A stretch of 8,150 nt of DNA from Rhizobium sp. Q54 (GTDB lineage: Bacteria > Pseudomonadota > Alphaproteobacteria > SMXS01): NCBI GenBank assembly GCA_945872035.1, contig CAMBYA010000093.1, positions 1 through 8,150 of the forward strand, in the 5' to 3' direction. A model generated the notes under the pieces. That model ran no database searches, was not told the DNA's origin, and worked only from the letters and a program-made list of their open reading frames with translations. Numbering within the stretch: the stretch's first letter is position 1; every line of letters begins with the position of its first letter. Both the position numbers and the translations under genes were made by a program. Shown here in pieces: positions 1-6,151 of the stretch.

Positions 1-487
1 CTGGCGTGCCGCAGATATCCTCGAGGTTTCCGAGGGCTTCCTTCGTCTCGATCATGGCGAAGGTCAGCAAAATCTCGTTGGCCTTCTTCATGTAGTCCGG
101 GCCGCCATAGAGGATGGCCCGGTTGGGGCCGACGCTGCGGTAGCCGTCCGGGGCATAGCGGCAGGCACCGACGAAGCGCTCGCATTCCTCGCGGCTGTTG
201 ATCATCGGGCAGATCACGCCATAGGCGCCGGCGTCGAGCGCCTTCATGATCACGCCGGGCTCGTTCCACGGCACACGGACCAGCGGCGTGACCGGATAGC
301 CGGACACCGCCGTCAGCATGGCGTGCATCTCGGTGACGCCGATCAGCCCGTGCTGCATGTCGATGGTCAGGGTGTCCCAACCCTGGCTGGCCATGGCCTC
401 GGCCACATAGGCACTGTCGGAAGCGATCCAGCAGTTGGTGGCCGCCTTCCCCTGCGACCAGAGGGTCTTCAGGCTGTTCTCGCGCAT
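1..487 (-). CDS. HpcH/HpaI-family aldolase, C-terminus beyond the window
   Basis: Partial gene; 162 N-terminal residues are visible and the rest lies left of base 1. The family are class II, metal-dependent pyruvate aldolases that reversibly cleave 2-keto-4-hydroxy acids to pyruvate (or an oxo acid) plus an aldehyde. Visible family features: IDMQHG at residues 42-47, where H46 matches the catalytic His of HpaI; VRVPWNEP at 70-77, where R71 matches the pyruvate-binding Arg; the glycine-rich LDAGAYGVICPMINS at 84-98; and MIET at 145-148, with E147 as metal ligand. The second metal ligand (Asp) would lie outside the window. The ATG at 487 has GAGGG about 8 nt upstream and follows the dehydrogenase stop by 16 nt, so it is the third gene of the P450 operon. 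Inference: it cleaves a ketone or hydroxy-acid intermediate made by the two upstream enzymes. The related citrate-lyase beta-chain (HpcH/HpaI) proteins are the main alternative. Confidence 0.9.
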   Translation of the reverse strand, partial: MRENSLKTLWSQGKAATNCWIASDSAYVAEAMASQGWDTLTIDMQHGLIGVTEMHAMLTAVSGYPVTPLVRVPWNEPGVIMKALDAGAYGVICPMINSREECERFVGACRYAPDGYRSVGPNRAILYGGPDYMKKANEILLTFAMIETKEALGNLEDICGTP

Positions 488-503
488 GGTATTTTCCCTC
501 GGT

Positions 504-1523
504 TCAGGGCGCCAGCAGGATCTTGCACTGGCTGGTGGGCTTGCGCAGCGCCTCGAACGCGGCCGGGAACTGCTCGAAGGTCAGCACGTCGGTCACCAGC
601 CCTTCCACGTCGATGCGGCCGGCGCCGAGCATGTCGACGACGAACTGGAAGTCGGACTTGTCCTGGGCGATGACGAACTTCATCGACAGTTCCTTGGCCA
701 TGGCGAACGCCGGCATGAAAGTGTCCGGCTGGGCGCAGAAGCCAACGACGATGATCTCGCCGCCATAGGGCGCCAGCTCGGTACATTTGGCGATCATGCC
801 GGGCACGCCGACGCACTCCATGATCAGCTCCGGCGCCGCGCCTGTCAGCTCGCGGAACTGGGCTCCAATGTCGCCGGTGGCGTCGACCAGGCCCGTGGCG
901 CCGTAGCGCAGCGCCATCTGCGCCCTGCCCGGATCCAGCTCGCTGACGATGACATGTCGCGCGCCAAAGAAGCTGCACCATAGGGTCGTGGTCAAGCCGA
1001 TGGGTCCGGCGCCGATCACCAGCACGTTCTTGCCGGCCAGGCCGTTGCCGATGGCGCGCACGCCGTGCAGCGACACCGCCAGCGGCTCGGTCAGCGCACC
1101 GGCCTTCCAGCTCACCGAATCGGGCAGGCGGACGGCCGAATTCAGATGCACGCGTGTGTATTCGGCGAAACCGCCGCCCACGTCGCCCAAGCCGATGATC
1201 AGCCTGGTGGCGCACTGCCACGGCTTGCCGAGCAGGCACGCGGCGCATTTGCCACAGCCGATGAACGGCAGCGCCGTCAACCGGTCGCCTTCCTTCCAGC
1301 CGGGCGGCGTGTCCTTGCCGAGAGCGACGATCTCGCCGCAGAACTCGTGGCCCATCACCATGCCGCCGGACTTGCGGCCGTGGTCCTCGGTGGCGTGCAG
1401 ATCGGTGCCGCAGACACCGCAATGCCGGACTCGAATCACCGCCTCGCCGGCCTGCGGCGCCGGATCGGGGATGGTCTCGATGGCGAGAGGCTTGCCTACC
1501 TCGTGGAAGACGGCGGCTTTCAA
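504..1523 (-). CDS. Zinc-dependent alcohol dehydrogenase (MDR superfamily, sorbitol/threonine dehydrogenase-like)
   Basis: A 339-residue, full-length medium-chain dehydrogenase that would oxidise a secondary alcohol or polyol to a ketone with NAD(P)+ in the cytoplasm. Catalytic zinc site: C38 in GVCGTDLH, H59-E60 in GHE, and E146 in TEPLAV. Structural zinc cysteines: C90, C93, C96 and C104. The Rossmann motif GAGPIG is at 171-176, and the acidic residue E195 at the end of the second strand favours NAD. All zinc ligands are present, so an active enzyme is expected. The start is TTG: it begins MKAAVFHEVG, the standard family N-terminus, and no upstream ATG fits. It lies 4 nt after the P450 TAA, with AGGAAGG about 9 nt upstream inside the P450 tail, implying translational coupling. 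The order P450, dehydrogenase, aldolase suggests it oxidises the alcohol the P450 makes. The substrate is unknown. Confidence 0.95.
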   Translation of the reverse strand: MKAAVFHEVGKPLAIETIPDPAPQAGEAVIRVRHCGVCGTDLHATEDHGRKSGGMVMGHEFCGEIVALGKDTPPGWKEGDRLTALPFIGCGKCAACLLGKPWQCATRLIIGLGDVGGGFAEYTRVHLNSAVRLPDSVSWKAGALTEPLAVSLHGVRAIGNGLAGKNVLVIGAGPIGLTTTLWCSFFGARHVIVSELDPGRAQMALRYGATGLVDATGDIGAQFRELTGAAPELIMECVGVPGMIAKCTELAPYGGEIIVVGFCAQPDTFMPAFAMAKELSMKFVIAQDKSDFQFVVDMLGAGRIDVEGLVTDVLTFEQFPAAFEALRKPTSQCKILLAP

Positions 1524-1527
1524 ATCC

Positions 1528-2778
1528 TTATCCCTTCCTGTCGAATGTGATCCGGAGCTGCTTCAAGCCGCGCAGGCACAGATGCGGGTGGTGCTCGAAG
1601 CTGTTGCCGGCCGGCGCATAGGCCAGGTTGTCGAGCCGCGCGAGAAGCGCCTCGAACGAGGCGATCATCTCGTAGCGGGCAAGCTGGGCGCCCAGGCAGT
1701 GATGGATGCCCGCGCCGAACGCCAGATGGGCGCCGGCGTTGCCGCGCTCGACGTCGAGCTGGTGCGGACAGGCGAACTTGGCGCCGTCCCGGTTGGCCGC
1801 CGCGTAGCGCAGCATGACCCGCGCGCCTTTCGGTATGGCATAGCCGCCCAGCTCGGTGTCCTGCTTCACGATCCGGAACAGGCCCTGCACCGCGGACTCG
1901 AGGCGCAGCGTCTCCTCGACGAACGTAGGAATGCGCGACGGATCCTCGCGCAGCAAGCGCTGCTGGTCCGGGTTGTCGATCAGCAGGGTCATGCCGGCGG
2001 CGATGGAGTTGGTCGTGGTCTCGTTGCCGGCCACAAGCACCTGCGAGATGATCGACAGCAGCTCGCCATTGTCGAGCGGCTTGCCGTCATCGTCGCGGAC
2101 CTCGAGCAGCGCCGACAGCAGGTCGTCGCGCGGCGCTGCACGGCGCTGATCGAGGGCATCGACGAAGTATTTCTGGAACTCCAGCAGCTTGGTGGCGCTG
2201 TCGATCCACTCCTCGTCGGTCAGCATCAGGCCTAGCGGGGCGACCGAGGCGTCAGACCAGATCTTGAACTTCGGCGCGTCCGAGCGCGGCACGCCGAGCT
2301 GGTCGGCGATGACGAACAGCGGCACCGGCACGGCGAACTCGTGGATCAGCTCCACTTGCCCGCGATCGATGAAGCCATCGATCAGCATGTTGGCGATCTC
2401 GTCCATGTAGGGCTTCATCGCCCGCACGCGCCTCGGCGTGAACGCGTAATCCACCATCTTGCGGTAGCGCGTGTGGCTGGGCGGGTCGTTGGTCACCATG
2501 GTGTTGACCTTGGGCCAGCCGCGCTTCTCGATCTCCCTGACCTCGGGCGGCGGCGCGCGCATCTCGGCGGGCGCCTGGCTGCCAATGTTGGAGAACACGT
2601 CGGTGTTGCGGATCGCCTCCATCAGCAGGTCGTAGCGGCTGACGATGTAGATCTTGAGAATCGGGTCGTAATAGACCGGCGCCTGCTCGCGCAGCACGTC
2701 GTAATACTCGTAGGGGTTCTCCTGAACCTCCACGCTGGCAAGGGACCGGTCGCCCGGCGCGCCCGCTATGGCATCCAT
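1528..2778 (-). CDS. Cytochrome P450, soluble bacterial class
   Basis: A 416-residue soluble P450, the usual bacterial length, with no membrane anchor. It would insert one oxygen atom from O2 into a substrate using electrons from a ferredoxin system. Landmarks: NDPPSHTRYRKMV at 97-109 (C-helix region; H102 and R106 are typical haem-propionate contacts); I-helix oxygen-activation motif AGNETT at 250-255; K-helix ExxR as EETLR, with E289 and R292; haem-binding loop FGAGIHHCLGAQLAR at 354-368, with C361 as thiolate ligand. All are intact. The ATG at 2778 has GGGGAG about 7 nt upstream. It is the first gene of the minus-strand operon and is divergent from an aryl-alcohol-type dehydrogenase. The window holds no ferredoxin or ferredoxin reductase, so electrons must come from elsewhere. 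I do not assign a CYP family number. Confidence 0.96.
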   Translation of the reverse strand: MDAIAGAPGDRSLASVEVQENPYEYYDVLREQAPVYYDPILKIYIVSRYDLLMEAIRNTDVFSNIGSQAPAEMRAPPPEVREIEKRGWPKVNTMVTNDPPSHTRYRKMVDYAFTPRRVRAMKPYMDEIANMLIDGFIDRGQVELIHEFAVPVPLFVIADQLGVPRSDAPKFKIWSDASVAPLGLMLTDEEWIDSATKLLEFQKYFVDALDQRRAAPRDDLLSALLEVRDDDGKPLDNGELLSIISQVLVAGNETTTNSIAAGMTLLIDNPDQQRLLREDPSRIPTFVEETLRLESAVQGLFRIVKQDTELGGYAIPKGARVMLRYAAANRDGAKFACPHQLDVERGNAGAHLAFGAGIHHCLGAQLARYEMIASFEALLARLDNLAYAPAGNSFEHHPHLCLRGLKQLRITFDRKG

Positions 2779-2818
2779 GCTCTTCTCCCCATTTCAGGCT
2801 CCCATAGCCTCGCCACCG

Positions 2819-2847
2819 ACGCTATGGCCGCGCAAAAAGGCAGTCAA
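2819..2847 (-). promoter_or_regulatory. Candidate sigma70-type promoter of the P450 operon
   Basis: Read on the minus strand, TTGACT (2842-2847, five of six matches to TTGACA) is followed after exactly 17 nt by TAGCGT (2819-2824, three of six to TATAAT). This would start transcription near 2812, about 35 nt before the P450 ATG. The weak -10 makes it tentative. It lies inside the direct-repeat region, which fits regulated transcription. Confidence 0.35.
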
Positions 2848-2861
2848 GCCACATGGCCGCG
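2824..2861. repeat. Direct repeat ATGGCCGCG in the divergent control region
   Basis: ATGGCCGCG occurs at 2824-2832 and again at 2853-2861, 29 nt apart start to start, close to three helical turns. The copies bracket the candidate -35 box of the P450 promoter. Paired sites on one DNA face can be bound by a dimeric regulator, so this is a possible operator. With GC-rich 9-mers, chance is a real alternative. Confidence 0.3.
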
Positions 2862-2915
2862 TGCTATCCATTGGCGACGCCATATAGACGGGGCGAGAGA
2901 CGGGGCAAACGCTGC

Positions 2916-4010
2916 ATGAAGATCACCGCCGCCATCGCACAGGGGCCGGACAAGCCCTTCACCATCGAGCAAATCGACCTGGACGATCCACGCCCCGACG
3001 AGGTGCTGGTGCGTCTGGTCGCCACCGGGGTCTGTCACACCGACATTTTTTTCCGCGACCTGATGCCACGCCCCGCCGTGCTGGGGCACGAGGGCGCCGG
3101 TGTCGTCGAGGCGGTCGGGTCTGACGTCAGGAAGGTGCGGCCGGGCGACCACGTGGTGCTGTCCTTCGGGTCCTGCGGCACCTGCGCGAGCTGCGACGCG
3201 GGCGCGCCCTATTACTGCCACCACTTCGGCGCCCACAACGCCAGCGGCCGGCGGCCCGACGGCTCCCCGACGCTGACGCGGGGCGGCGAGAAGCTGTTCG
3301 GCAACTTCTTCAGCCAGTCGTCCTTCGCCAGCCACGCGCTCGCCAACCAGATCAACGTGGTCAAGGTGCGCCAGGACGCGCCGCTGGAACTGCTGGGGCC
3401 GCTGGGCTGCGGCGTGCAGACCGGCGCGGGTTCGGTGATGAACGGGCTGGAGCCGCTGCCCGGCGAGGCGCTGGTGATCTTCGGCGCGGGCACCGTCGGC
3501 CTGTCGGCGATCATGGCCGCCAATCTGATCGGCTGCGAGCCGATCATCGCCGTCGACCCGGTCGCCGCCCGCCGCGACATGGCGCTGAGCCTGGGCGCCC
3601 ATCACGCCATCGACCCGACGGCCACCGACGCGGTCGCCGAGATCATGCGGCTGACCGGCGTGGGCGCGCTGCATACGCTCGAATGCACCGGCATTCCCGC
3701 GGTGTTCGAGCAGGCAGTGGCCTGCCTCGCGCCGCGCGGCACCTGCGGCCTTATCGGCGCGCCGCCGCCGGGCAGCATCGCCTCCATCGACCTCGGCAAC
3801 CTGCTGGGCAAGGGCATCCGTATCCGCGGCCTGATCGAGGGCGAAAGCCAGATCGACGCATTCATCCCGCATCTCGTGGAGCTGTTCCAGGACGGGCTGC
3901 TGCCGATCGACCGGCTGGTGACGTTCTACGAGCTTGACCAGATCAACGAGGCGGTCGCCGACAGCCTGGAAGGCCGGACCATCAAGCCGATCCTGCGGAT
4001 GCCGCGCTGA
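2916..4010 (+). CDS. Zinc-dependent NAD(P) alcohol dehydrogenase, aryl/benzyl-alcohol dehydrogenase type
   Basis: A 364-residue medium-chain dehydrogenase resembling benzyl- and aryl-alcohol dehydrogenases of the XylB type, which interconvert a primary (often aromatic or allylic) alcohol and its aldehyde. Catalytic zinc ligands: C40 in GVCHTD, H58 in LGHEG, and C165 in LGCGVQTG. Structural zinc cysteines: C87, C90, C93 and C101, in the spacing GSCGTCASC followed by PYYC that is typical of this subgroup. Rossmann motif FGAGTVG is at 189-195; D214 in IAVD favours NAD. The frame is open back to an ATG at 2853, but the ATG at 2916 starts MKITAAIAQG, where the family normally begins, and gives normal length. 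Its ribosome site is weak (ACGGGG about 10 nt upstream, in the second of two GACGGGGC copies at 2887-2894 and 2899-2906). It is divergent from the P450 operon and probably belongs to the same pathway. The actual alcohol is not known. Confidence 0.94.
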   Translation: MKITAAIAQGPDKPFTIEQIDLDDPRPDEVLVRLVATGVCHTDIFFRDLMPRPAVLGHEGAGVVEAVGSDVRKVRPGDHVVLSFGSCGTCASCDAGAPYYCHHFGAHNASGRRPDGSPTLTRGGEKLFGNFFSQSSFASHALANQINVVKVRQDAPLELLGPLGCGVQTGAGSVMNGLEPLPGEALVIFGAGTVGLSAIMAANLIGCEPIIAVDPVAARRDMALSLGAHHAIDPTATDAVAEIMRLTGVGALHTLECTGIPAVFEQAVACLAPRGTCGLIGAPPPGSIASIDLGNLLGKGIRIRGLIEGESQIDAFIPHLVELFQDGLLPIDRLVTFYELDQINEAVADSLEGRTIKPILRMPR

Positions 4011-4013
4011 AGC

Positions 4014-4052
4014 GCTTTCAGGCGAGGCGGCAACGCCTTGCCGCCCGAAAGC
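4014..4052. terminator. Hairpin between convergent genes, possible bidirectional terminator
   Basis: GGCGGCAA (4026-4033) and TTGCCGCC (4038-4045) form a perfect 8-bp stem with a 4-nt loop CGCC. GCTTTC (4014-4019) and GAAAGC (4047-4052) can extend it as an outer 6-bp stem. It sits between the stop at 4010 (plus) and the stop at 4067 (minus), where a shared terminator is expected. Neither strand has a clear U-tract after the stem, so it is not a textbook intrinsic terminator; it may only protect transcript ends. Confidence 0.5.
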
Positions 4053-4066
4053 CGCGACCGAAAAAC

Positions 4067-4999
4067 CTAGAGCGGCGCGTCGAACGGCAGCGAGGGCTGC
4101 GGCGGCGGATCGCCGCGCCCGCCGGCCAGCGGGAAGCCGGTGATGTGGCCATAGGCGAAGGTGGCCGCGGCCACCAGCAGGATGTCGACCAGCATGGCGC
4201 ACAACACCACGCCGAGCAGGCCGGCCCACGCATCCCAGGCGCCGAAGTCGATCTCGCCGCCCATCGGCGCCAGCACCAGTTCCTTCACCGCCAGCATCAA
4301 AACCGCCGCCGGCAATTGCGCCAGCAGCAGCAGGCCGAACATGCGCCATCCATTGCCGCCGGTCTGACGCCACGCCAGGCTGATGTTGAGGTCCCGGCCC
4401 AGGATCGCGTGGTTGAACAGGAACACCAGCCTGACCGCCAGCAGGACGGCGAGCAACGAGCCGACCGCGACGAACGCGTGATAGGCGAGCGCGATGCTGG
4501 GCATCATGGCGGTCTCGTGCTCCATCAGCGTCAGCAAGTCGCCGAAGGGCAGCAGCGCGACCGCGAACACGACGGACAGGGCGAGCACGGCGACCGTGCC
4601 GGGCGGGAAATCGTCGACCGCGTCGGCCCGTACCACCTCGCGCCCGAACGTGAACAGCCGATAGGCGGCGACGCTGAGCGGCGTGAGGATCGCGGCGCCC
4701 AGCACGGTCATCAGGCTGTCCAGGATAGTGACGTCGACCCATGTCTCGGCGATATGCGCCGCGTGCCGGAAGCCGCCTTCGACGATCAGCAGCAGCACGA
4801 ACGGCATGACGGCGAACCGCGCGAGTAGCGGCAGCGCCCGCCCTGTACGGCGATAGACCCGGAGCGCAAGCTTCAGGACGGGCAGACGGTCGGGATCATG
4901 ACTGGCGTGAATATCCGGCTCCGCGGTGGTGCTGATGCAGGCATCAAGATATCCGTTTCCCTGAGCTTGTCGAAGGGCCTCGCATCGGCGTTCATGCAA
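4067..4999 (-). CDS. Integral membrane protein of unknown function, about six helices; start uncertain
   Basis: The open frame encodes 310 residues from TTG at 4999. Hydrophobic segments lie near residues 56-75, 92-113, 134-152, 170-196, 218-240 and 258-284, so about six membrane helices are likely. A cytoplasmic-type stretch, NHAILGRDLNISLAWRQ at 196-212 followed by TGGNGWRMF, resembles a motif in uncharacterised alphaproteobacterial membrane proteins. The C-terminus is a Pro-rich tail. The first 20 or so residues (including ALRQAQG) are translated from one arm of the 23-bp inverted repeat and are probably not native protein. The only in-frame ATG is at 4807 (M65), but starting there would cut into the first helix, and it has no ribosome site. 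Convincing coding begins near residue 38 (LPVLKLALRVYRR, about 4888). An ATG at 4899 with GGAG about 20 nt upstream is in another frame and stops after 8 codons. No catalytic motif was recognised. Confidence 0.7.
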   Translation of the reverse strand: MHERRCEALRQAQGNGYLDACISTTAEPDIHASHDPDRLPVLKLALRVYRRTGRALPLLARFAVMPFVLLLIVEGGFRHAAHIAETWVDVTILDSLMTVLGAAILTPLSVAAYRLFTFGREVVRADAVDDFPPGTVAVLALSVVFAVALLPFGDLLTLMEHETAMMPSIALAYHAFVAVGSLLAVLLAVRLVFLFNHAILGRDLNISLAWRQTGGNGWRMFGLLLLAQLPAAVLMLAVKELVLAPMGGEIDFGAWDAWAGLLGVVLCAMLVDILLVAAATFAYGHITGFPLAGGRGDPPPQPSLPFDAPL

Positions 5000-5021
5000 G
5001 GCCCTTCGACAAGCTCAGGGA
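4958..5021. repeat. Perfect 23-bp inverted repeat of a dispersed intergenic element
   Basis: The left arm is 4958-4980 and the right arm 4999-5021, exact reverse complements, each containing CCCTGAGCTTGTCGAAGGG or its complement. The 18-nt loop (4981-4998) has a further 4-bp stem, GCAT/ATGC. This short element is known as a dispersed, often paired intergenic repeat in many alphaproteobacteria and some other GC-rich genomes. It lies between two minus-strand genes, so it could end transcription of the CMD-family gene or shield transcript ends; no T-run follows on the minus strand. It overlaps the nominal start of the membrane-protein frame. Confidence 0.88.
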
Positions 5022-5092
5022 CGCGGTGAAATAGGTGTTTTGCGCAGTAGCGGAATCGCCGCGACTGCCCTTGATGAGGAAAAAGTAGCGGT

Positions 5093-5665
5093 CTACTCCG
5101 CGGCGCGCTGGGGCACGAAGGGGCAGTATTCCTCCTTGGCGACCAGGTCGAGCACGAAGGCCATCTTGTTCATGCCGCCGAGGATGGCGCCGACCATGGA
5201 CAGCTCGACGATGTCGCCGTCGGTGAAGTGCTCCTTCAGGCGGGCATAGAGCGCCGGTGTCAGCGACCCGCCCATGTTGGTCAGCGCGAGCTGCTCGGCC
5301 AGCGCGATGGCGGCCTTGTCGGCGCCGGAGAACGGGCCGTTCTCGTAGTCCTCCATGGCGTCGAGCTCGGCCTCGGTCAAGCCGGCTTCCTTCGACGACG
5401 CGCGGTTGTTCAGGTTGCAGTAGTGGCAGCCATGGATCAGCGACAGGCGGTAGCGCACCAGCTCCTTGTAGCGGCGCGGCACGTCGCCCTCGAAGAACAG
5501 CTCCTTGTAGAAGTGCTGGCCGAACATCTTCGACGCCTTGGGCGAATTGGCGAACACCTCGAGGATGGTGGTTTCCTCGCAGATCGCCTTCGAGCGGTCC
5601 CAGCCGGCCTGCTGCTCGGGCGACAGCTGGTCGCGCGACACCCGGTTCATCAATGTATTGGTCAT
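5093..5665 (-). CDS. Carboxymuconolactone decarboxylase (CMD)/AhpD-fold family protein
   Basis: 190 residues from the ATG at 5665, which has GGGGAG about 7 nt upstream; the frame is open 18 codons further (5719), but without a matching ribosome site. The all-helical CMD/AhpD fold is shown by ELVRYRLSLIHGCHYCNLNN at 68-87, containing the CxxC pair C80/C83. Members either decarboxylate gamma-carboxymuconolactone in the beta-ketoadipate pathway or act as thiol peroxidases like AhpD. Two features matter. The CxxC pair suggests redox rather than decarboxylase chemistry. The His that usually follows as CxxCxxxH is replaced by N87. The remainder, ETTILEVFANSPKAS near 31-45 and GGMNKMAFVLDL near 163-174, fits the longer single-domain form often found beside catabolic genes. 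It is divergent from the epoxide-hydrolase-like gene over a 96-nt gap. The function within the family is not settled. Confidence 0.85.
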   Translation of the reverse strand: MTNTLMNRVSRDQLSPEQQAGWDRSKAICEETTILEVFANSPKASKMFGQHFYKELFFEGDVPRRYKELVRYRLSLIHGCHYCNLNNRASSKEAGLTEAELDAMEDYENGPFSGADKAAIALAEQLALTNMGGSLTPALYARLKEHFTDGDIVELSMVGAILGGMNKMAFVLDLVAKEEYCPFVPQRAAE

Positions 5666-5695
5666 GCCCGTCTCCCCTGAGGAATGAACGAAATC

Positions 5696-5724
5696 TTCAA
5701 ACTTATGGTCACCAAACATATGCT
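5696..5724 (+). promoter_or_regulatory. Candidate promoter of the epoxide-hydrolase-like gene, with a small palindrome
   Basis: TTCAAA (5696-5701, four of six to TTGACA) and TATGCT (5719-5724, four of six to TATAAT) are 17 nt apart, placing a start near 5731, about 31 nt before the ATG at 5762. The palindrome TGGTCACCA (5706-5714) sits in the spacer and could be an operator shared with the divergent CMD-family gene. This 96-nt gap is visibly more AT-rich than its surroundings, as expected for a promoter region. Confidence 0.4.
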
Positions 5725-5761
5725 AAGAAGGCCGAGGAATGCAATTCACGGGGAGGATCGA

Positions 5762-6127
5762 ATGAGCAACACCCAAATCATCAAGGACTTCATCGCCGCC
5801 TGGAACGAGAACGACATCGACAAGGCCTGCGACATGATGTCCGAGGACATCTTCTACCACAATGTGCCGATGGCGCCGGTCACCGGCCGCGAAGCGTCCC
5901 GCGCCATGCTGAAGGCCATGGGCCCGCTGACCGACGTGAACTGGGAGCTGCTCGCCATCGCCGAGAACGGCGAGGTGGTGATGACCGAACGGGTCGACCG
6001 CATGACCATGGGCGGCAAGAAGATCGCCATCCCGCTGATGGGCATCTTCCGGATCCGGAACGGCGAGATCTATGAGTGGAAGGACTATTTCGACCTGGGG
6101 GATTTTCAGCGTCAGATGGCGGGATAA
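5762..6127 (+). CDS. Limonene-1,2-epoxide hydrolase/SnoaL-fold family protein
   Basis: 121 residues of the NTF2-like cone fold used by limonene-1,2-epoxide hydrolase (LEH). The ATG at 5762 has GGGGAGG about 6 nt upstream; the longer frame from 5684 adds 26 residues outside the fold and is rejected. LEH of Rhodococcus hydrolyses an epoxide to a diol using Asp-Arg-Asp, with Tyr and Asn holding the water. Here the counterparts are visible: Y32 and N34 in FYHNVP, R77 and D79 in TERVDR, and an Asp in WKDYFD (106-111), at spacings close to those of LEH (Y53, N55, R99, D101, D132). That is much better conservation than in generic SnoaL proteins, so epoxide hydrolysis is plausible. The protein is shorter than LEH (149 residues), lacking part of its N-terminal extension. 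Other possible activities for the fold are ketosteroid isomerisation or polyketide cyclisation. Confidence 0.85.
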   Translation: MSNTQIIKDFIAAWNENDIDKACDMMSEDIFYHNVPMAPVTGREASRAMLKAMGPLTDVNWELLAIAENGEVVMTERVDRMTMGGKKIAIPLMGIFRIRNGEIYEWKDYFDLGDFQRQMAG

Positions 6128-6151
6128 CGCGGGATCACCACGAGTATCAGG

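Noticed and set aside
469..1422. A 317-residue minus-strand frame inside the first dehydrogenase
   Set aside because: It is a different reading frame of the same strand as the intact dehydrogenase; Arg-rich and without motifs.
949..2235. A 428-residue plus-strand open frame antisense to the P450 and dehydrogenase
   Set aside because: It spans two well-supported genes on the other strand and shows no domain or ribosome site.
2853..2915. N-terminal extension of the aryl-alcohol-type dehydrogenase to an upstream ATG
   Set aside because: It adds 21 Arg-rich residues before the usual family start and overlaps the likely control region.
2844..4742. A 632-residue minus-strand open frame across the aryl-alcohol-type dehydrogenase and the membrane-protein gene
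   Set aside because: It lies antisense to a complete zinc dehydrogenase and out of frame with the membrane protein. Its translation is rich in Arg, Ala, Gly and His with no recognisable domain, a GC-driven artefact.
5084..5097. Small hairpin AGTAG/CTACT followed by five Ts on the minus strand at the end of the CMD-family gene
   Set aside because: The stem is only 5 bp with two GC pairs and includes the stop codon. It is too weak to call as a terminator, although the T-run makes it worth remembering.
5684..5761. N-terminal extension of the epoxide-hydrolase-like protein
   Set aside because: The downstream ATG at 5762 has a strong GGGGAGG site, and the extension overlaps the promoter candidate.
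5735..5775. Riboswitch or structured leader before the epoxide-hydrolase-like gene
   Set aside because: The leader is about 30 nt, too short for known riboswitch classes, and no conserved core was seen.
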